Source: Ovis canadensis (lineage: Eukaryota; Chordata; Mammalia; Artiodactyla; Bovidae). From it: DNA of 64,000 nucleotides. Position 1 is the stretch's first letter; each line of letters begins with the position of its first letter. The notes under the pieces were generated by a model. The model worked only from the letters and a program-made list of their open reading frames with translations. It made no database searches and was not told where the DNA came from. The DNA is taken from assembly GCF_042477335.2 (NCBI RefSeq), contig NC_091255.1, positions 46,788,501-46,852,500 of the forward strand, given 5' to 3'. Positions 39,524 to 51,400 of this stretch are shown here, in pieces. The position numbers were made by a program, and so were the translations under genes.

Positions 39524-41494
39524 AGCAAGAATCCATGTTGAGTGAAAAAGAACAGCAGTGCTAATCATGGGCACAGACTCGAATCACCACCTTACTTTAG
39601 GATATGTTTTCTCCATCCTGACATGTTCTTGTCCTGGACCTATCCAGTGAAAATGTTTCACTGATCATTCACATCTTGGTCTAACATTTTATGAAGCTGA
39701 GTTCAGTGGTCCTTGTATGTCTCACTATGTTGTCTCAAACAGTGTTGGGTAATTCTCTTTGTGTAGCTCTCAGTGTGGCATGTCACAGTCAGCGAGGTGT
39801 TACTGTGATGTGGGAAAGGTGGGTGTTTTAGACTCAGCTGCATTCAAAAACTTACTAGCTGGGCCCTCCGAGATAAAATGGAGATAATATACATATTCAC
39901 CCAGTTTGAAAATCCGATCCTGTGTATAAAGCCACTCATGCATGGGTAGAGCTAAGGGTGAGGTTCCTTTCTTGCCCAGCTCTCTCTCCAGCCCACCTCA
40001 CAGCCTGGTTATCCCAGAGAAAACCAAACGTCGAAGATATGAGAGCTGTCCTTAGATGGGTCAACTGGAAATTCGTCCTGCAGAAAAAGGATGGAAGCTT
40101 TCATTTTTTTCTCTGGGGGATGCCACAAGCACATACAACCACACCTCACATTGCACACACACCTCCCCCTCTTGACATTATAGCAGGAAGGAGAGAGAGA
40201 GGCTGTTACCCAAGGGAGCTGTTTCTTCTTGTCACACAAGAACAGATGCTGAAATCCTAGGACAGACAGCACTGAAATGTGGCAGCAGGAGGGTGAGTCA
40301 GAGGAAATGGAATGGTCTTACCTCCAAGACACAACCAAGGCCCAGAGGGAAACCTATCTGAATCACTAGCCTCCTGGAGACTCCAGAGGGCAGGGACATA
40401 TGTGTGTGGGTTTTCAGGACCAATTCTGAGTCCAGCTTCTCCCCTGACCTCAGCAGCTTAGAGATGCGCGCAGCACCTCCTCCTAGCACAACCTGCTCCC
40501 CCCACCCCCAAGGAAGGAGAAAGCCGGGAAGCAGCAAGCCGCTTTCTTTTTGAACCCAGCTCTGGCTTCTTCATTCCGAGAAGGCTCTCCAGCAACTTCT
40601 CTGTTGCGTTCGCATGCTTCCCAAGTGCTGTCAGCCTTACACTAAATGTGGGGTGATGTTCTGTGGGGGCCATTGCCCCAACACCATTCACACTGAGCTT
40701 GTATGTTTACACAGAACCCCCATTAAAGGGGTGCCCCAGGATGGAGGGGCCCTCAGGAGGGAAAGGGATCAGAGGAAGGAAAGGAGTCCTAGGTTCTCTG
40801 TTGAGGGAGTTCACCGAAGAGTCATCGCTGGCAGAAATCTCTTCCTTGAAAAGTTCTATCTGAGCGCTCTGGATTTACTTACTTCCCAGGGCACTTAAGC
40901 AGTAAAGCAGTCCTGATGATGTTAACAATAGCAACCCAGGTGGTGAAGGTGGTGATGCTGAGGACTTTGTGGTGGTTCCTAAGCTTCTCTCCCCAGCCTC
41001 CTCTCTCATCCCCAGCCCCTCTGTCCTCTCAGCTGGTCTCCTGTAACTGACTCCTCCCTCTTTACCGGAAGCCACACCTGCTAAGTCCCCAGTCTTCTTA
41101 GGTCTTCCTAGATCTCCTCTCTTCTGCAAGCTGACTCTCTCCCACTGTGGGTACCATCCGCTATACAGAGGCTAGAAAATGCCCCAGAGGCTTCTTGGTG
41201 CTGTCTTTGTAAACGTGAACTAATAATGGACTAGGTCACAGAATATTAAAGCATGGAAATAATCAAATCAGGATTTTTAATAACATATTGACCTGGCATG
41301 ATCATTGACATAACGTCTGATGATCTGGAATCCAAACTAAATACTGTCTTTTCCCGCATTATACCAGATAGCATTGATTAATGTTCATTATTATAAGTCT
41401 GGTAGCCTGCAGGGAAGATCTGGGTGTGCCTTCTACAGCATCATAAAAAGACATTCAGTAGAAGTTTCCACAGATGTCTGTGTGGCTTTTCCCC

Positions 41495-42065
41495 TCATTT
41501 CCTTCAGCTCTTTGCTCAAGTGTCACCTTGAAGGCTTTCTCAAATGACCCTAATGAAAATGGCAATTTCCCCTGCCTCTCCCAAACCCCTAACATTCCTG
41601 ATACCCTTTCCAGATAAATTTTTCTTCATAGTATGCACGCATGCTAAGTAACTTCAGTCATGTCCAACTCTTTGTGACCCTATGGACTGCACCCCACCAA
41701 ATTCCTCTGTCCATAAGAATTCTCCAGGCAAGAATATTGGAGTGGGTTGCCGTGTTCTTCTCCAGGGGATCTCCCTGCCAGGGATCGAACCTGCATCTCT
41801 TAAACATCTCCTGTGTGGGCAGGTGGGTATCGCCACCTGGGAAGCCCCTTTCTTCACACAGTACTTATCACCAATTCAAATATGACTATTTTATTCACGT
41901 ATCTGTGTACTGTGGGTATTGCACAGAAATGCATGCACACACACACAAATACTTGAATAAGCTCCATGAGAGCAAAGATTTTGTTTACTTTGGCTGCTAT
42001 TGTGTCCCAGTGACTAAAAAAGCAACTGGCACATGGTAAACACTCAATAAATATTTGTTCAGCAC
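41495..42065 (+). repeat. LINE-2 3' end, split by a Bov-tA insertion
   Basis: The left part has 'tcagctctttgctcaagtgt' and 'caccttgaaggctttctcaa'. The right part has 'cttatcaccaattcaaatat', 'aataagctccatgagagcaa' and 'cactcaataaatatttgttc'. The two halves form one L2 end interrupted by the SINE at 41634-41848. Confidence 0.65.
41634..41848 (-). repeat. Bov-tA SINE inserted in L2
   Basis: The reverse complement of the full element runs from GCTAAGTAACTTCAGTCATG to the tRNA head ending CGCCACCTGGGAAGCCC. Confidence 0.9.
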
Positions 42066-42434
42066 ATAAAATATGGTTTCATTGAACCTGTCATGTGCCA
42101 GGCCCTGTTTGGGGCACCAGGGATTCCGCAGGCACATTATCTCTATTTCTGTAGGACATAACACCTGGTGCAGAGAAGGACCACACATGTTTGTAAACAA
42201 ATTAGTAAAAATGGTATTTAGAAATTAAGTACAACAAACGTAGGGTGCTGAGACACAAAGGGACAGCAAAGACCTATCAAGTTAGAGTTGGTGGTTGTTA
42301 GAAAGGGCCTCTTGGTGATGACACTGAAGCTAAATGAGACAGCTTGATACTATTCAGCAGAGGAAACCCTCATAAGTGAGCGGGGTACCCAACATAAGAT
42401 GACCTGAAGAGAAGAGTGGAGAAGAAATTCTTGG

Positions 42435-42590
42435 TCTGAAACCTGGGTTCCACCTCCATTCAGCTACTGATTAACTAAAGGATCTTGAAAGATCACGCAA
42501 ACTCTGAGTATCCCTTCCTTAAAATGGGGGTGAGAACACCCACCTCATAGGTGTGAGTTATATAATGTACCTTAAAGAGTTTAACTATAA
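42435..42590 (+). repeat. MIR SINE
   Basis: 'cttccttaaaatgggggtga' and 'gaacacccacctcataggtg' are typical of the MIR core; the flanks are diverged. Confidence 0.6.
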
Positions 42591-42601
42591 AATGCATGCC
42601 T

Positions 42602-43849
42602 ATCAGTTCAGTTCAGGTGCTCAGTCGTGTCCGACTCTTTGTGACTCCATGGACTGCAGCACAACAGGCCTCCCTGTCCATCGTCAACTCCTGGAGTTTA
42701 CTCAAACACATGTCCATTGAGTCGGTGATACCATGCAACCATCTCATCCTCTGTCGTGCCCTTCTCCTCCCACCTTCAATTTTCCCAGCATCAGGGTCTT
42801 TACAAATGAGTCAGCTCTTCACATCAGGTGGCCAAATATTGGAGTTTCAACTTCAGCATCAGTCCTTCCAATTCAGGACTGATTTCCTTTAGTATGGACT
42901 GGTTGGATCTCCTTGCTGTCCAAGGGGCTCTCAAGAGTCTTATCCAACACCACAGTTCAAACGCATCAATTCTTCAGCGCTCAGCTTTCTGTGTCCAACT
43001 CTCACATCCATACATGACTACTGGAAAACCCACAGCCTTGACTAGACGGACCTTTGTCGGCAAAGTAATGTCTCTGCTTTTTAATATGCTGTCTAGGTTG
43101 GTCATAAGCTTTTCTTCCAAGGAACAAGCTTCTTCTAATTTCATGGCTGCAGTCACCATCTGCAGTGATTTTGGAGCTCAAGAAAATAGTCTGTCACTGT
43201 TTCCATTGTTTCCCCAGCTATATGCCATGAAGTGATGGGACCGGATGCCATAATCTTAGTTTTCTGAATTTTGAGTTTTAAGCCACCTTTTCCCTCTCCT
43301 CTTTCACTTTCATCAAGAGGCTCTTTAATTCTTCTTTGCTTTCTGCCATAAGCGGTAGTGTTATCTGCATATCTGAGGTTATTGATATTTCTCCTGGAAA
43401 TCTTGATTCCAGCTTGTGCTTCATCCAGTCCAGCATTTCCCATGATGTACTCTGCATATAAGTTAAATAAGCAGGGTGACAATATACAGCCTTGATGTAC
43501 TCCTTTCCCAATTTGGAACCAGTCTGTTGTTCCATGTCCAGTTCTAACTGTTGCTTCTTGACCTGCATACAGATTTCTCAAGAGGCAGGTCAGGTGGTCT
43601 GGTATTCCCATCTCTTTCAGAATTTTCCACAGTTCATTGTGATCCACACAGTCAAAGGCTTTGGCATAATCATAAAGCAGAAGTATATATTTTCTGGAAC
43701 TCTCTTGCTTTTTCGATGATCCAACAGATGTTGGCAATTTGATCTCTGGTTCCTTTGCTTTTTCTAAATCCAGCTTGAACATCTGGAATTTCACGGTTCA
43801 CATACTGTCGAAGCCTGGCTTGGAGAATTTTGACTATAGTGATGAGTAA
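42602..43849 (-). mobile_element. BovB (RTE-type) LINE, 5'-truncated, dead
   Basis: The 3' 1.25 kb of a BovB element lies on the minus strand. It contains the end of the reverse-transcriptase domain and the 3' tail. Minus-strand reading gives decayed RT blocks, among them LYDYAKAFDCVDH and RYADNTTAYG, where the catalytic YADD has become YADN. Frameshifts split the coding region (43794-43153, 43159-42974). The tail (42602-42800) is the sequence shared with the Bov-tA SINEs that BovB mobilises. BovB is known for horizontal transfer between reptiles and ruminants. Confidence 0.9.
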
Positions 43850-43853
43850 ATGC

Positions 43854-44123
43854 CTGCTGCTGCTACTACTAAGTCACTTCAGTCGTGTCCGACTCTGTGT
43901 GACCCCATAGACGGCAGCCCACCAGGCTCCCCCGACCCTGGGATTCTCCAGGCAAGAACGCTGGAGTGGGTTGCCATTTCCTTCTCCAATGCATGAAAGT
44001 GAAAAGTGAAAGTGAAGTCTCTCAGTCCTGTCCGACCCTCAGCAACCCCATGGACTGCAGCCTTCCAGCCTCCTCCGTCCATGGGATTTTCCAGGCAAGA
44101 GTACTGGAGTGGGGTGCCATTGA
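43854..44123 (-). repeat. Bov-A2 dimeric SINE
   Basis: Two Bov-A monomers on the minus strand are joined by the 'gcatgaaagtgaaaagtgaa' linker typical of Bov-A2. It is followed 66 bases later by an opposite-strand copy. Confidence 0.9.
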
Positions 44124-44189
44124 AGTACTGTTAATTTCCCACTAGCCTTGAAGATTCTGAAGCTAAAGCCCTCTAGTATACTTAATGGG

Positions 44190-44478
44190 TTTCCCTAGTG
44201 ACTCAGGCAGAGAAGGCAATGGTGACCCACTCCAGTACTCTCGCCTGGAGATTCCCATGGACAGAGAAGCCTGGTAGGCTGCAGTCCATGGAGTCGCTAG
44301 GAGTCGGGCACGACTGAGCGATTTCACTTTCACTTGTCACTTTCATGCATTGGAGAAAGAAATGGCAACCCACTCCAGTATTCTTGCCTGGAGAATCCCA
44401 GGGATAGAGGAGCCTAGTGGGCTGCCATCTATGGGGTCACACACAGTTGGACACGACTGAAGCGACTTAGCAGCAGCA
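44190..44478 (+). repeat. Bov-A2 dimeric SINE
   Basis: Two monomers are joined by 'tttcatgcattggagaaaga', ending GAAGCGACTTAGCAGCAGCA. It is inverted relative to 43854-44123, so the two could pair as a hairpin. Confidence 0.9.
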
Positions 44479-44667
44479 GTGGCTCAGGGGTAAAGAATCT
44501 GCTTCCGATGCAGGAGACAAGAGTTCATTCCCTGGGTTGGGAAGGTCCTGGAGAAGGAAATGACAACCTACTTCTGTATTCTTGCCTGGAAAACTTCATG
44601 GACAGAGGAGCATGGGAGTCTACAGTCTTTGGATTCGAAAGAGTCGGACACGACATAGTGATTAAAC
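44478..44667 (+). repeat. Bov-tA SINE abutting Bov-A2
   Basis: It begins AGTGGCTCAGGGGTAAAGAA and ends AGAGTCGGACACGACATAGT. It directly adjoins the preceding Bov-A2 copy and lies about 450 bases from the COPZ2 CpG island. Confidence 0.85.
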
Positions 44668-45099
44668 CACCTAGTATACCTAGGCCAAAGGAACCAAAGC
44701 ATAGCAAAGCCTGATGCCATTCACAGGCGGAACATTTGTACTGCTGGGTATCTGTCTCATTTCAGATTTTGTCCGTGTCTGCAGAGGTGTCCAGGCGCTA
44801 TGGCTGCCTTCCCCAAGTCTCGGGAGAGGCATGGGAGAAACTCTACTGCACAGAGGAGTCTCTCTAGAGCTGTCCTCATCTGCTCCCGCTGCTAGGACCT
44901 GTCTCTGAAGTCCAAAGGATGACCTGATGTGTTTGTGCCAACAGTACCTACCAGGAGTCCAGAGACAAACTGGACTTTGCCTGTGTTTTCTGATGGCTTC
45001 AGGGCAGCCTGTGGACGTCGGTGCAAACCAAACCCACAAGCCAGAGAGAAGGCAGGAGGGGGAAAGGAGGCCGTTCTTGAGACAAACTGAGGATACAAG

Positions 45100-45366
45100 G
45101 AGCTCTGGGCTTTGAGGGGCCGAGGAGGGCGAGAGGAAGGAGAGCCAGGGGAAGGAGAGCTGGGGTGTGAGCGCAGGGCGGAGAGGGCGGGAGGGAGAGG
45201 AGGGAGGGCGAGGAGGGAAGGGCCTCGGGGAAAGGAAGGACACGCGCGGAGGGGCTGAGAGGGGCGGGCGCGAGGCCGGCGGCCGCCGGGGAGGAGCGGC
45301 GGCGGCCCGGGGGGCGCGGGGCGGGGCGGGGCGGCGCGGCGCTGTCAGCGCGAGGCAGCGAGCGGA
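45100..45366 (+). promoter_or_regulatory. COPZ2: COPZ2 / MIR152 CpG-island promoter and 5'UTR
   Basis: Very GC- and CpG-rich sequence with G-box runs (GGGGCGGGGCGGGGCGG near 45320) precedes the COPZ2 ATG, with no TATA box. The island continues through exon 1 and the microRNA. The exact start is not visible. Confidence 0.75.
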
Positions 45367-45477
45367 ATGCAGCGGCCGGAGGCCTGGCCACGTCCGCACC
45401 CGGGGGAGGGGGCCGCGGCCGCCCCGACTGGGGGCCCGGCGCCGCCCGCCCGAGCTGGGGAGCCCGCGGGGCTGCGG
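45367..45477 (+). CDS. COPZ2: COPZ2 exon 1 (residues 1-37)
   Basis: ATG at 45367 starts [15 protein letters not shown], the COPZ2-specific Pro/Ala/Gly-rich extension, ending GLR at a GTACGG donor, phase 0. Confidence 0.93.
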
Positions 45478-48400
45478 GTACGGAGCGGGCGGCGCCGGGG
45501 GCCGGGGGGCGCCAGCTCACGGGCCGGGCGCCGGGGAACTTGCTGCCGCCGGGACCGGCCTGGGAGGGGCGGCGCCCGCGCGGGCAGAAAAGTTCCTCCG
45601 CGCTGACTCGGGAGGAGGCCGGTGCGGCGTCCGCGTGGGCGAAGTTCTGGAGCAGTCGGAGCGGGCGGGGACGGCTCGGCCCGGCTGGATTGCGTCTCTC
45701 CCGGAGGGCTAGGGAGCGCGGGGCCGCCCCGGCGGCGGGCTGACGTGCGTGCTTCTGGAGCCCGACGGGCCAGGGCGCCGGGGGCCGCTGGAGGAGCTCG
45801 GCGCCGCTGTCCCCCCGGCCCAGGTTCTGTGATACACTCCGACTCGGGCTCTGGAGCAGTCAGTGCATGACAGAACTTGGGCCCGGACGGACCTTCTGCA
45901 CCCAATGGGCACAGCGCCCACCCAGGGCCTGCAGTGGGACATCTGCCTGGGAGGGGAGCGGGCACCCGAGTGGTCCATGTGGCATAGGGTTGGGCCGAAA
46001 CCAGCTGTGAACTTTTGGGGCTAGGGTCGCTGGCCTGAGGATGGACTCCTGGGATCAGCAGATCACGTAGAGCCGATGACAGGGGTCTGCGCTGGCTTAG
46101 GGGCCAACAAAGCTCTCCCCCGTGTCAGTTGCAGGAACCTTCCCTCTACACTATCAAGGCCGTTTTCATCCTAGATAATGACGGACACCGCCTGCTGGCC
46201 AAGGTAACCTCCCACCCTCACCGGAGGGCCCCTGAAGACACTGTGCCACAGGCCCAAGTCCAGAAGTCCCCACCCAGCTGACTCACCTGGCAGGAGAGAC
46301 CCCACTGTGGGCTCTGCAACACAGAGCAGCTCAGCTGAGACCCTTCCAAAGGTCATTCTGTCCATCCTCCTGCCTTGTCAGAATGCTGGCCCCCAAAGAG
46401 GGGGAGGGGCTGTCTCTTCTGTTTCTACTCATGTTCCCTGGAATGTCTTCTCACTGTCCTTTGCACTGGCCTGGGACCCTGGATACCTGGTCCCCCAATT
46501 CTGAACAAGTACCCTCTGCTTTGCTTTTACAGCTTGGTAAACACTAAGGATTTAAAACATAGGATTTTATAGACCAGATTTTAATCCAACTCTTTCATAA
46601 ATGAGGAAAAGGTAGTCTAGAGAAGCTAGAGTTGCCTGGAATCACAGGTACTAATATCAGAGCAGGGATCCAAACTCTGGTATTTTGACTTGAAGCTCAG
46701 GAGGATGATTCTCTCTGCACCAACTATTCAGTTATCTGGTATATATGCTAGTGATCATGGCCGGACAAACCAAACTAGAATAATCCAAAAATAAATATCT
46801 ACCATCAACACAATTAACTATAGTGGGGCTGTGACACCTAAACTAGCTATGAAATGCAACGTAGACTTTTTAGATTGTTTAGATTGTTTTTAGACTTTTT
46901 AGATTGAAACTTCTTGTCTTCATGACATTGCAGGGAGCCTGTTCATCACAACAGTGGCTGGCAGGGAGACCACTAATTTGCCTGCAGATGGGGCACTAGG
47001 TGGCAAAATCTACATTCAGAAAATGGAAGCTGAGCTGACCGTCCCTTGCCCTAGCAGATGGTCAGAGGTAGCTCAGCAACCAAAGGTTCCAGGGCCTCCT
47101 CCCAGCAGATCACATCCATGTGCAAATGCAGGAACTGAGTCAGAGAGACAGTCTTATCAAACCCAACAAAACAGCATTGATTTCCTTAGGCAGTGTGTGC
47201 CAGGAACTCTGCCTTAGATAGTTCATCTTCACCGTAGTTGTCATTGTTGTTTAGTTGCTAAGTCGTGTCAACTCTTTCAACTGTAGCCACCAGGCTCCTC
47301 TGTCCATGGGATTTCCGAAGCAAGAATACTGGAGTGGGTTGCCATTTCCTTCTCCAGGGGATCTTCATCATAATCCTGTCTGAAGTCAGACTATCGCTGC
47401 CATTGCATCCCAGCTCTGTCCCTTAAACTGTGAGGTGTCAGGGAAGTTACCCCATCCATACAATGTGGATAATAAAATAGCTGTTATGATATTATTGTGG
47501 TAAAGAGCCCCTGGTTCTGCCTTCTTTCCTGTAGACTCAGGTTAGTGTAGAAACAGTGTGGCTAGTGACTGCCCCAGCCATCTGCTGAATGCACAAAGGT
47601 CTCCAAGAAATCAGGACAGGACTCCAAAGGCAGGCCTCAAAATTCCTCTACTTTTTATGACTCTCTTTGCTCAGAATTTGTGTTTAGGAGGAAATAGCAG
47701 ACAGGCATAGAGGGCAGTCAAGAGGAGAGGGGGCATGGCAGCAGGGTCCCACTTGGCCAGCACCCTGCCACCCATCCAGGGAGAAGCCAGACCCTGTGGA
47801 ACGGCTGTCACTTTTTCTCCTTCCCTTCCTCCTAGTATTATGATGACACATTCCCCTCCATGAAAGAGCAGATGGCCTTCGAGAAAAATGTCTTCAACAA
47901 GACCAGCCGAACTGACAGTAAGTGTCCTCGTCTTCCTTGCACAGAACTCTCAGATGCACACTGTCATCTCCGCCTGGACAGAGCTGTCCCTGTCGGCCTC
48001 ACATACCCACAGGCCATTCCCTTTTCTTCAGAGGTACTTTTTCCTCCCCTTCCCAGCTGTTCCCTTTTCCCTTCTGGTGAACCTTCACCCTCCTCCCCTT
48101 CACCAGCACACACACACCCCCGCTACTGCCACCTGCTCCCACCTACCTGCTTCTGGCATGCCTGGACTCCTTTCAGTGGAAGAGGCCACCGCCAACCTGA
48201 GGGTCAGAGGCATTGCACATGGTGGGTGAAAGGTCAGCCTTAAACCAGGTTTGTTGACTTCTCAGAATGAGGCAGTTGGGTGCTAGGAATGAAGTAGAGG
48301 GACACTGGTAGTGTCCCTAGTGCAGGTCTTTCCAAGGGTTCTAGTCTTTGCAAGGATTCTTTTTTTGTTTGGCCACTGCTTGTGAGATCTTAGTTCCCAG

Positions 48401-51400
48401 ACTGGGGATTGAATTCGGGCCCTTGGCAATGAAAGCACAGAGTCCTAACCACTGGACTGGACTGGAATTTCCTTTGCAGGTGTTCTTGGGAAGAAGAATG
48501 AAATAGGGGGAGAGGTGCAGAGCTGGAGATGGGCAGGAGGGATCAGGCAAAGGTGACCAGAACTGAGACCCCATTTCTCTTCTAGGTGAGATTGCATTTT
48601 TCGGGGGCATGACCATCGTCTACAAGAGCAGCATTGACCTCTTCCTGTATGTGGTGGGCTCATCCTACGAGAATGAGGTGAATTCAGGAGGTTGGGGAGA
48701 CAAGGAGGGTCTCTCTGTGGGGGAGTGGCTTGGAATCTGGGGAAGAAGCTGGGCGGCTCACCCTTGGTATCCCTACTTCTAGACTCTAGGGAACTGGAAG
48801 CCTCCAGAATGGTTCTTTCTGAAACAATGCATATCCATGATACTCCTCCATTCCTTGGGTACCAGAAATGGAGTCCTCTGCCGGGAGCATCTGTCTCTGT
48901 TATGCATCACTGGAGAAGGATGTATTCAGTGTCCTACAGCAGGCATTCCAGTGCTTCCCAGTTCAAACACAGGGAGGGACCTTCTCAGGTCAAGTTGCAG
49001 CCAGGCTCCAGCCTTGTCCTCCCTAGAGAGGGGCAGCTGTCCAACAGTTAGGTTCTGAGGTTTCCTCTGGCCTTCTCAACCTCAGTCTCTCTCGTTTTCC
49101 TCCTCCTGTATCCACTCCTCACCAGCTGATGCTCATGTCTGTTCTCACCTGCCTGTTTGAGTCCCTGAACCACGTGCTAAGGTGAGTGAGGTCCTCTGTC
49201 CTCCAAGGCTCCCATCCCCCAGACCTTGGTACATCACAGGCAGGATGGTTCCCTGCTTTTTCCTTAAGTCTCCACAAGATGAAGTCTGGAGCCAGAGCAA
49301 CTTCCTGCAAGGCTCCTGCCCTTTACCTGATCAAACAATAGTATGGCCAGAAGATGAAGTCTGGAGAAGCTAAGTGATTTGCCTGAGGTTACAGGTTGTT
49401 TCTATCAGAACCAAGATTCAAACTCAAGGTTTTTTGACTTGACGCTTAGGGTAATTTTCCCTCCATTCCCATTCAGTGATCTGGTATCTACTCCAGTGAT
49501 ACCAGTGGCCTGGGTAAATCAAACTCGGATAACCAAAAATAAGTGTTTACAGTCGACATGTGTAACTATAATAGCGCTGTAGTACCTGAAGTGCTTTAGG
49601 GTGGAAATAGCATCAGTGCCCAAAAGTGGCGGGGGCGGCGTGGGTGGAGTTGAGCATGAGGGGCTGAAGGAAGCAGACCCGTCCTCTGCTCAGGAATCCC
49701 TTGCCCAGGTGCTACCCTCACTCCCCTTGACATTCTCCTTTCCTGTGCTTGTGGGGGGACAGGGGCTGGAGGGTGGGGAATGAGGCAGTCTTTGGAGAGA
49801 GCGGGTCCACCTCACTAAGGCAAGGACCCGGCTCTTCCCGGCCATGCCACAGGCAGGTTCCAGAGCTGTGTCTTCTTTCAGGAAGAACGTGGAGAAGCGC
49901 TGGTTGCTGGAGAACATGGACGGAGCCTTCCTGGTGGTGGATGAGATTGTGGATGGCGGGTGAGGAGTGGGAGAGGAGGAGGGACTGGTCAAGAACCCTC
50001 ACAGTGGGAGGTGGCCTTGAGGGTTCTCAGCTCTAGGTTGCACCCAGCATGTTGTTGGCTCTCTGGCCAGCTTCTCCCTCCCTTTTTCCAGCATATTCCC
50101 TGTGATCCCACCCCCCAACCCCACTCATGATGATGGAAGTTGACTTCAATGTTAGCCAAAGTCAAGCACGCAAGATAGTAATCTGATGTCAAACTATGGC
50201 TGACTGTTGACCAGGCAAGGTTTTAGGGGAATGGTTTGCTCTCCAATGCCCAGGAGAAGCAGGCAGCACAGACACCCACCCTTCCTGGGAAGACTTCATT
50301 CAGGCAGAGCCCTGCGGCAGCTACACCTCTCGCTCTTAGAGGTTCACTCCAACATCGACTGCATGCATGACCTGGGCTAGTTGTTTATTTTCCTTACTTT
50401 CCCCAGCTTTGAAATGGAGACAGTAAGGAAACTGCCTCAAAGGATGTGGCATTAAATGAGGTGATGCAGGTGGAGTTCATAGTTCTCCTTCAGTAAATCT
50501 TGTCTCCTCTTATTGGTTTAAGATTATAATCTTAGGAAGCTGGGAGCTCTTATGAGAGGTTGGTTAGTGAATTTCCATGGGGGGATTGGGCAATATTCAG
50601 GGAGAAAAAGAAGTTCTGGCTCTGGGGCAAAGAATAATGGAAACGGATCGCCTGTGAGACATCCACATGCCTGTGATTACATGCATTTAATAGATGAGGA
50701 AACAGAGGCTCAGAGATTTAAGTGACTTGCCCAAGGTCACATGACTAGGAGGTGGCAGGGCCAAGATCTAAACTTGTGCATGTTTCCAGAGATTGTGCTC
50801 TTCTCGTGGCAATGACGCACATTGCTGGGGGACAGGGGCCCCGGGAGATGGGGGGCTGTGGGCTTCTTCCTGCCTTCCCTCCCTCTTTTCCTCTATGTCT
50901 GTTGACTGCCTGCTGCTGCTGTTGCAAGGCCTTGTGCTAATTGCTAGGACTCAACAGTGAGGGAAATAAGACCAGGTTTTGTGGAATATAAAAGTTGTAT
51001 GTAAAATTGGTGTGGAACTTCTTCAAGAAAACACAGTTACAAATATAAAATGAGGTGCAGGGCCTTCACAAGGGAGATTGTAAGTTTTATCAGCTTCCCA
51101 TCTGTACCTCTAGAAGGCCCAGTTTTTGGCCCCCTTTCCCTCCAGTGAAAACAGGGAAGCATTTGTGGAAGCAACATTTGGTCCTGAACCTTGGCCTGGA
51201 ATGGTCGCTCTAAAGGACCTCTGGTGCGGGACTTGGGGCTACAAGTGCCCCTGTGATGAGCCTGGGAGAAGGTCTCAGGAAATGTTTGTTCACTTCCTTC
51301 AGCCCTATAGGAGGCCCACTGGGCGAGGAGGAGCAGTCACTCAGTTCCTGTGGACCCTTTCTCACCCACAGTGACCAACTCTTCCCCCCTGCACACCCCC

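Larger units (their letters stand above)
36200..45099. other. Intergenic region between NFE2L1 and COPZ2
   Basis: About 9 kb separates two divergent genes. It contains L2, MIR, MER5A, BovB and many Bov SINEs, listed separately. The non-repeat parts (37.2-39.3 kb and 39.6-41.4 kb) have only short open frames with no recognisable protein. A divergent non-coding transcript from the NFE2L1 island could run into it, but nothing in the sequence proves that. Confidence 0.65.

Noticed and set aside
43153-43794. 213-codon frame similar to a reverse transcriptase
   Set aside because: It is part of a dead, truncated BovB LINE, not a host gene, and the active site is mutated.
44680-45399. 239-codon minus-strand frame left of COPZ2 exon 1
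   Set aside because: Its composition is Pro/Ala/Arg-rich as expected from GC-rich DNA; it overlaps the COPZ2 promoter and has no recognisable domain.
45345-45965. Long minus-strand frame (206 codons) across COPZ2 exon 1 and MIR152
   Set aside because: It is antisense to a recognised exon and microRNA in very GC-rich DNA, where stops are rare. It shows no protein similarity.
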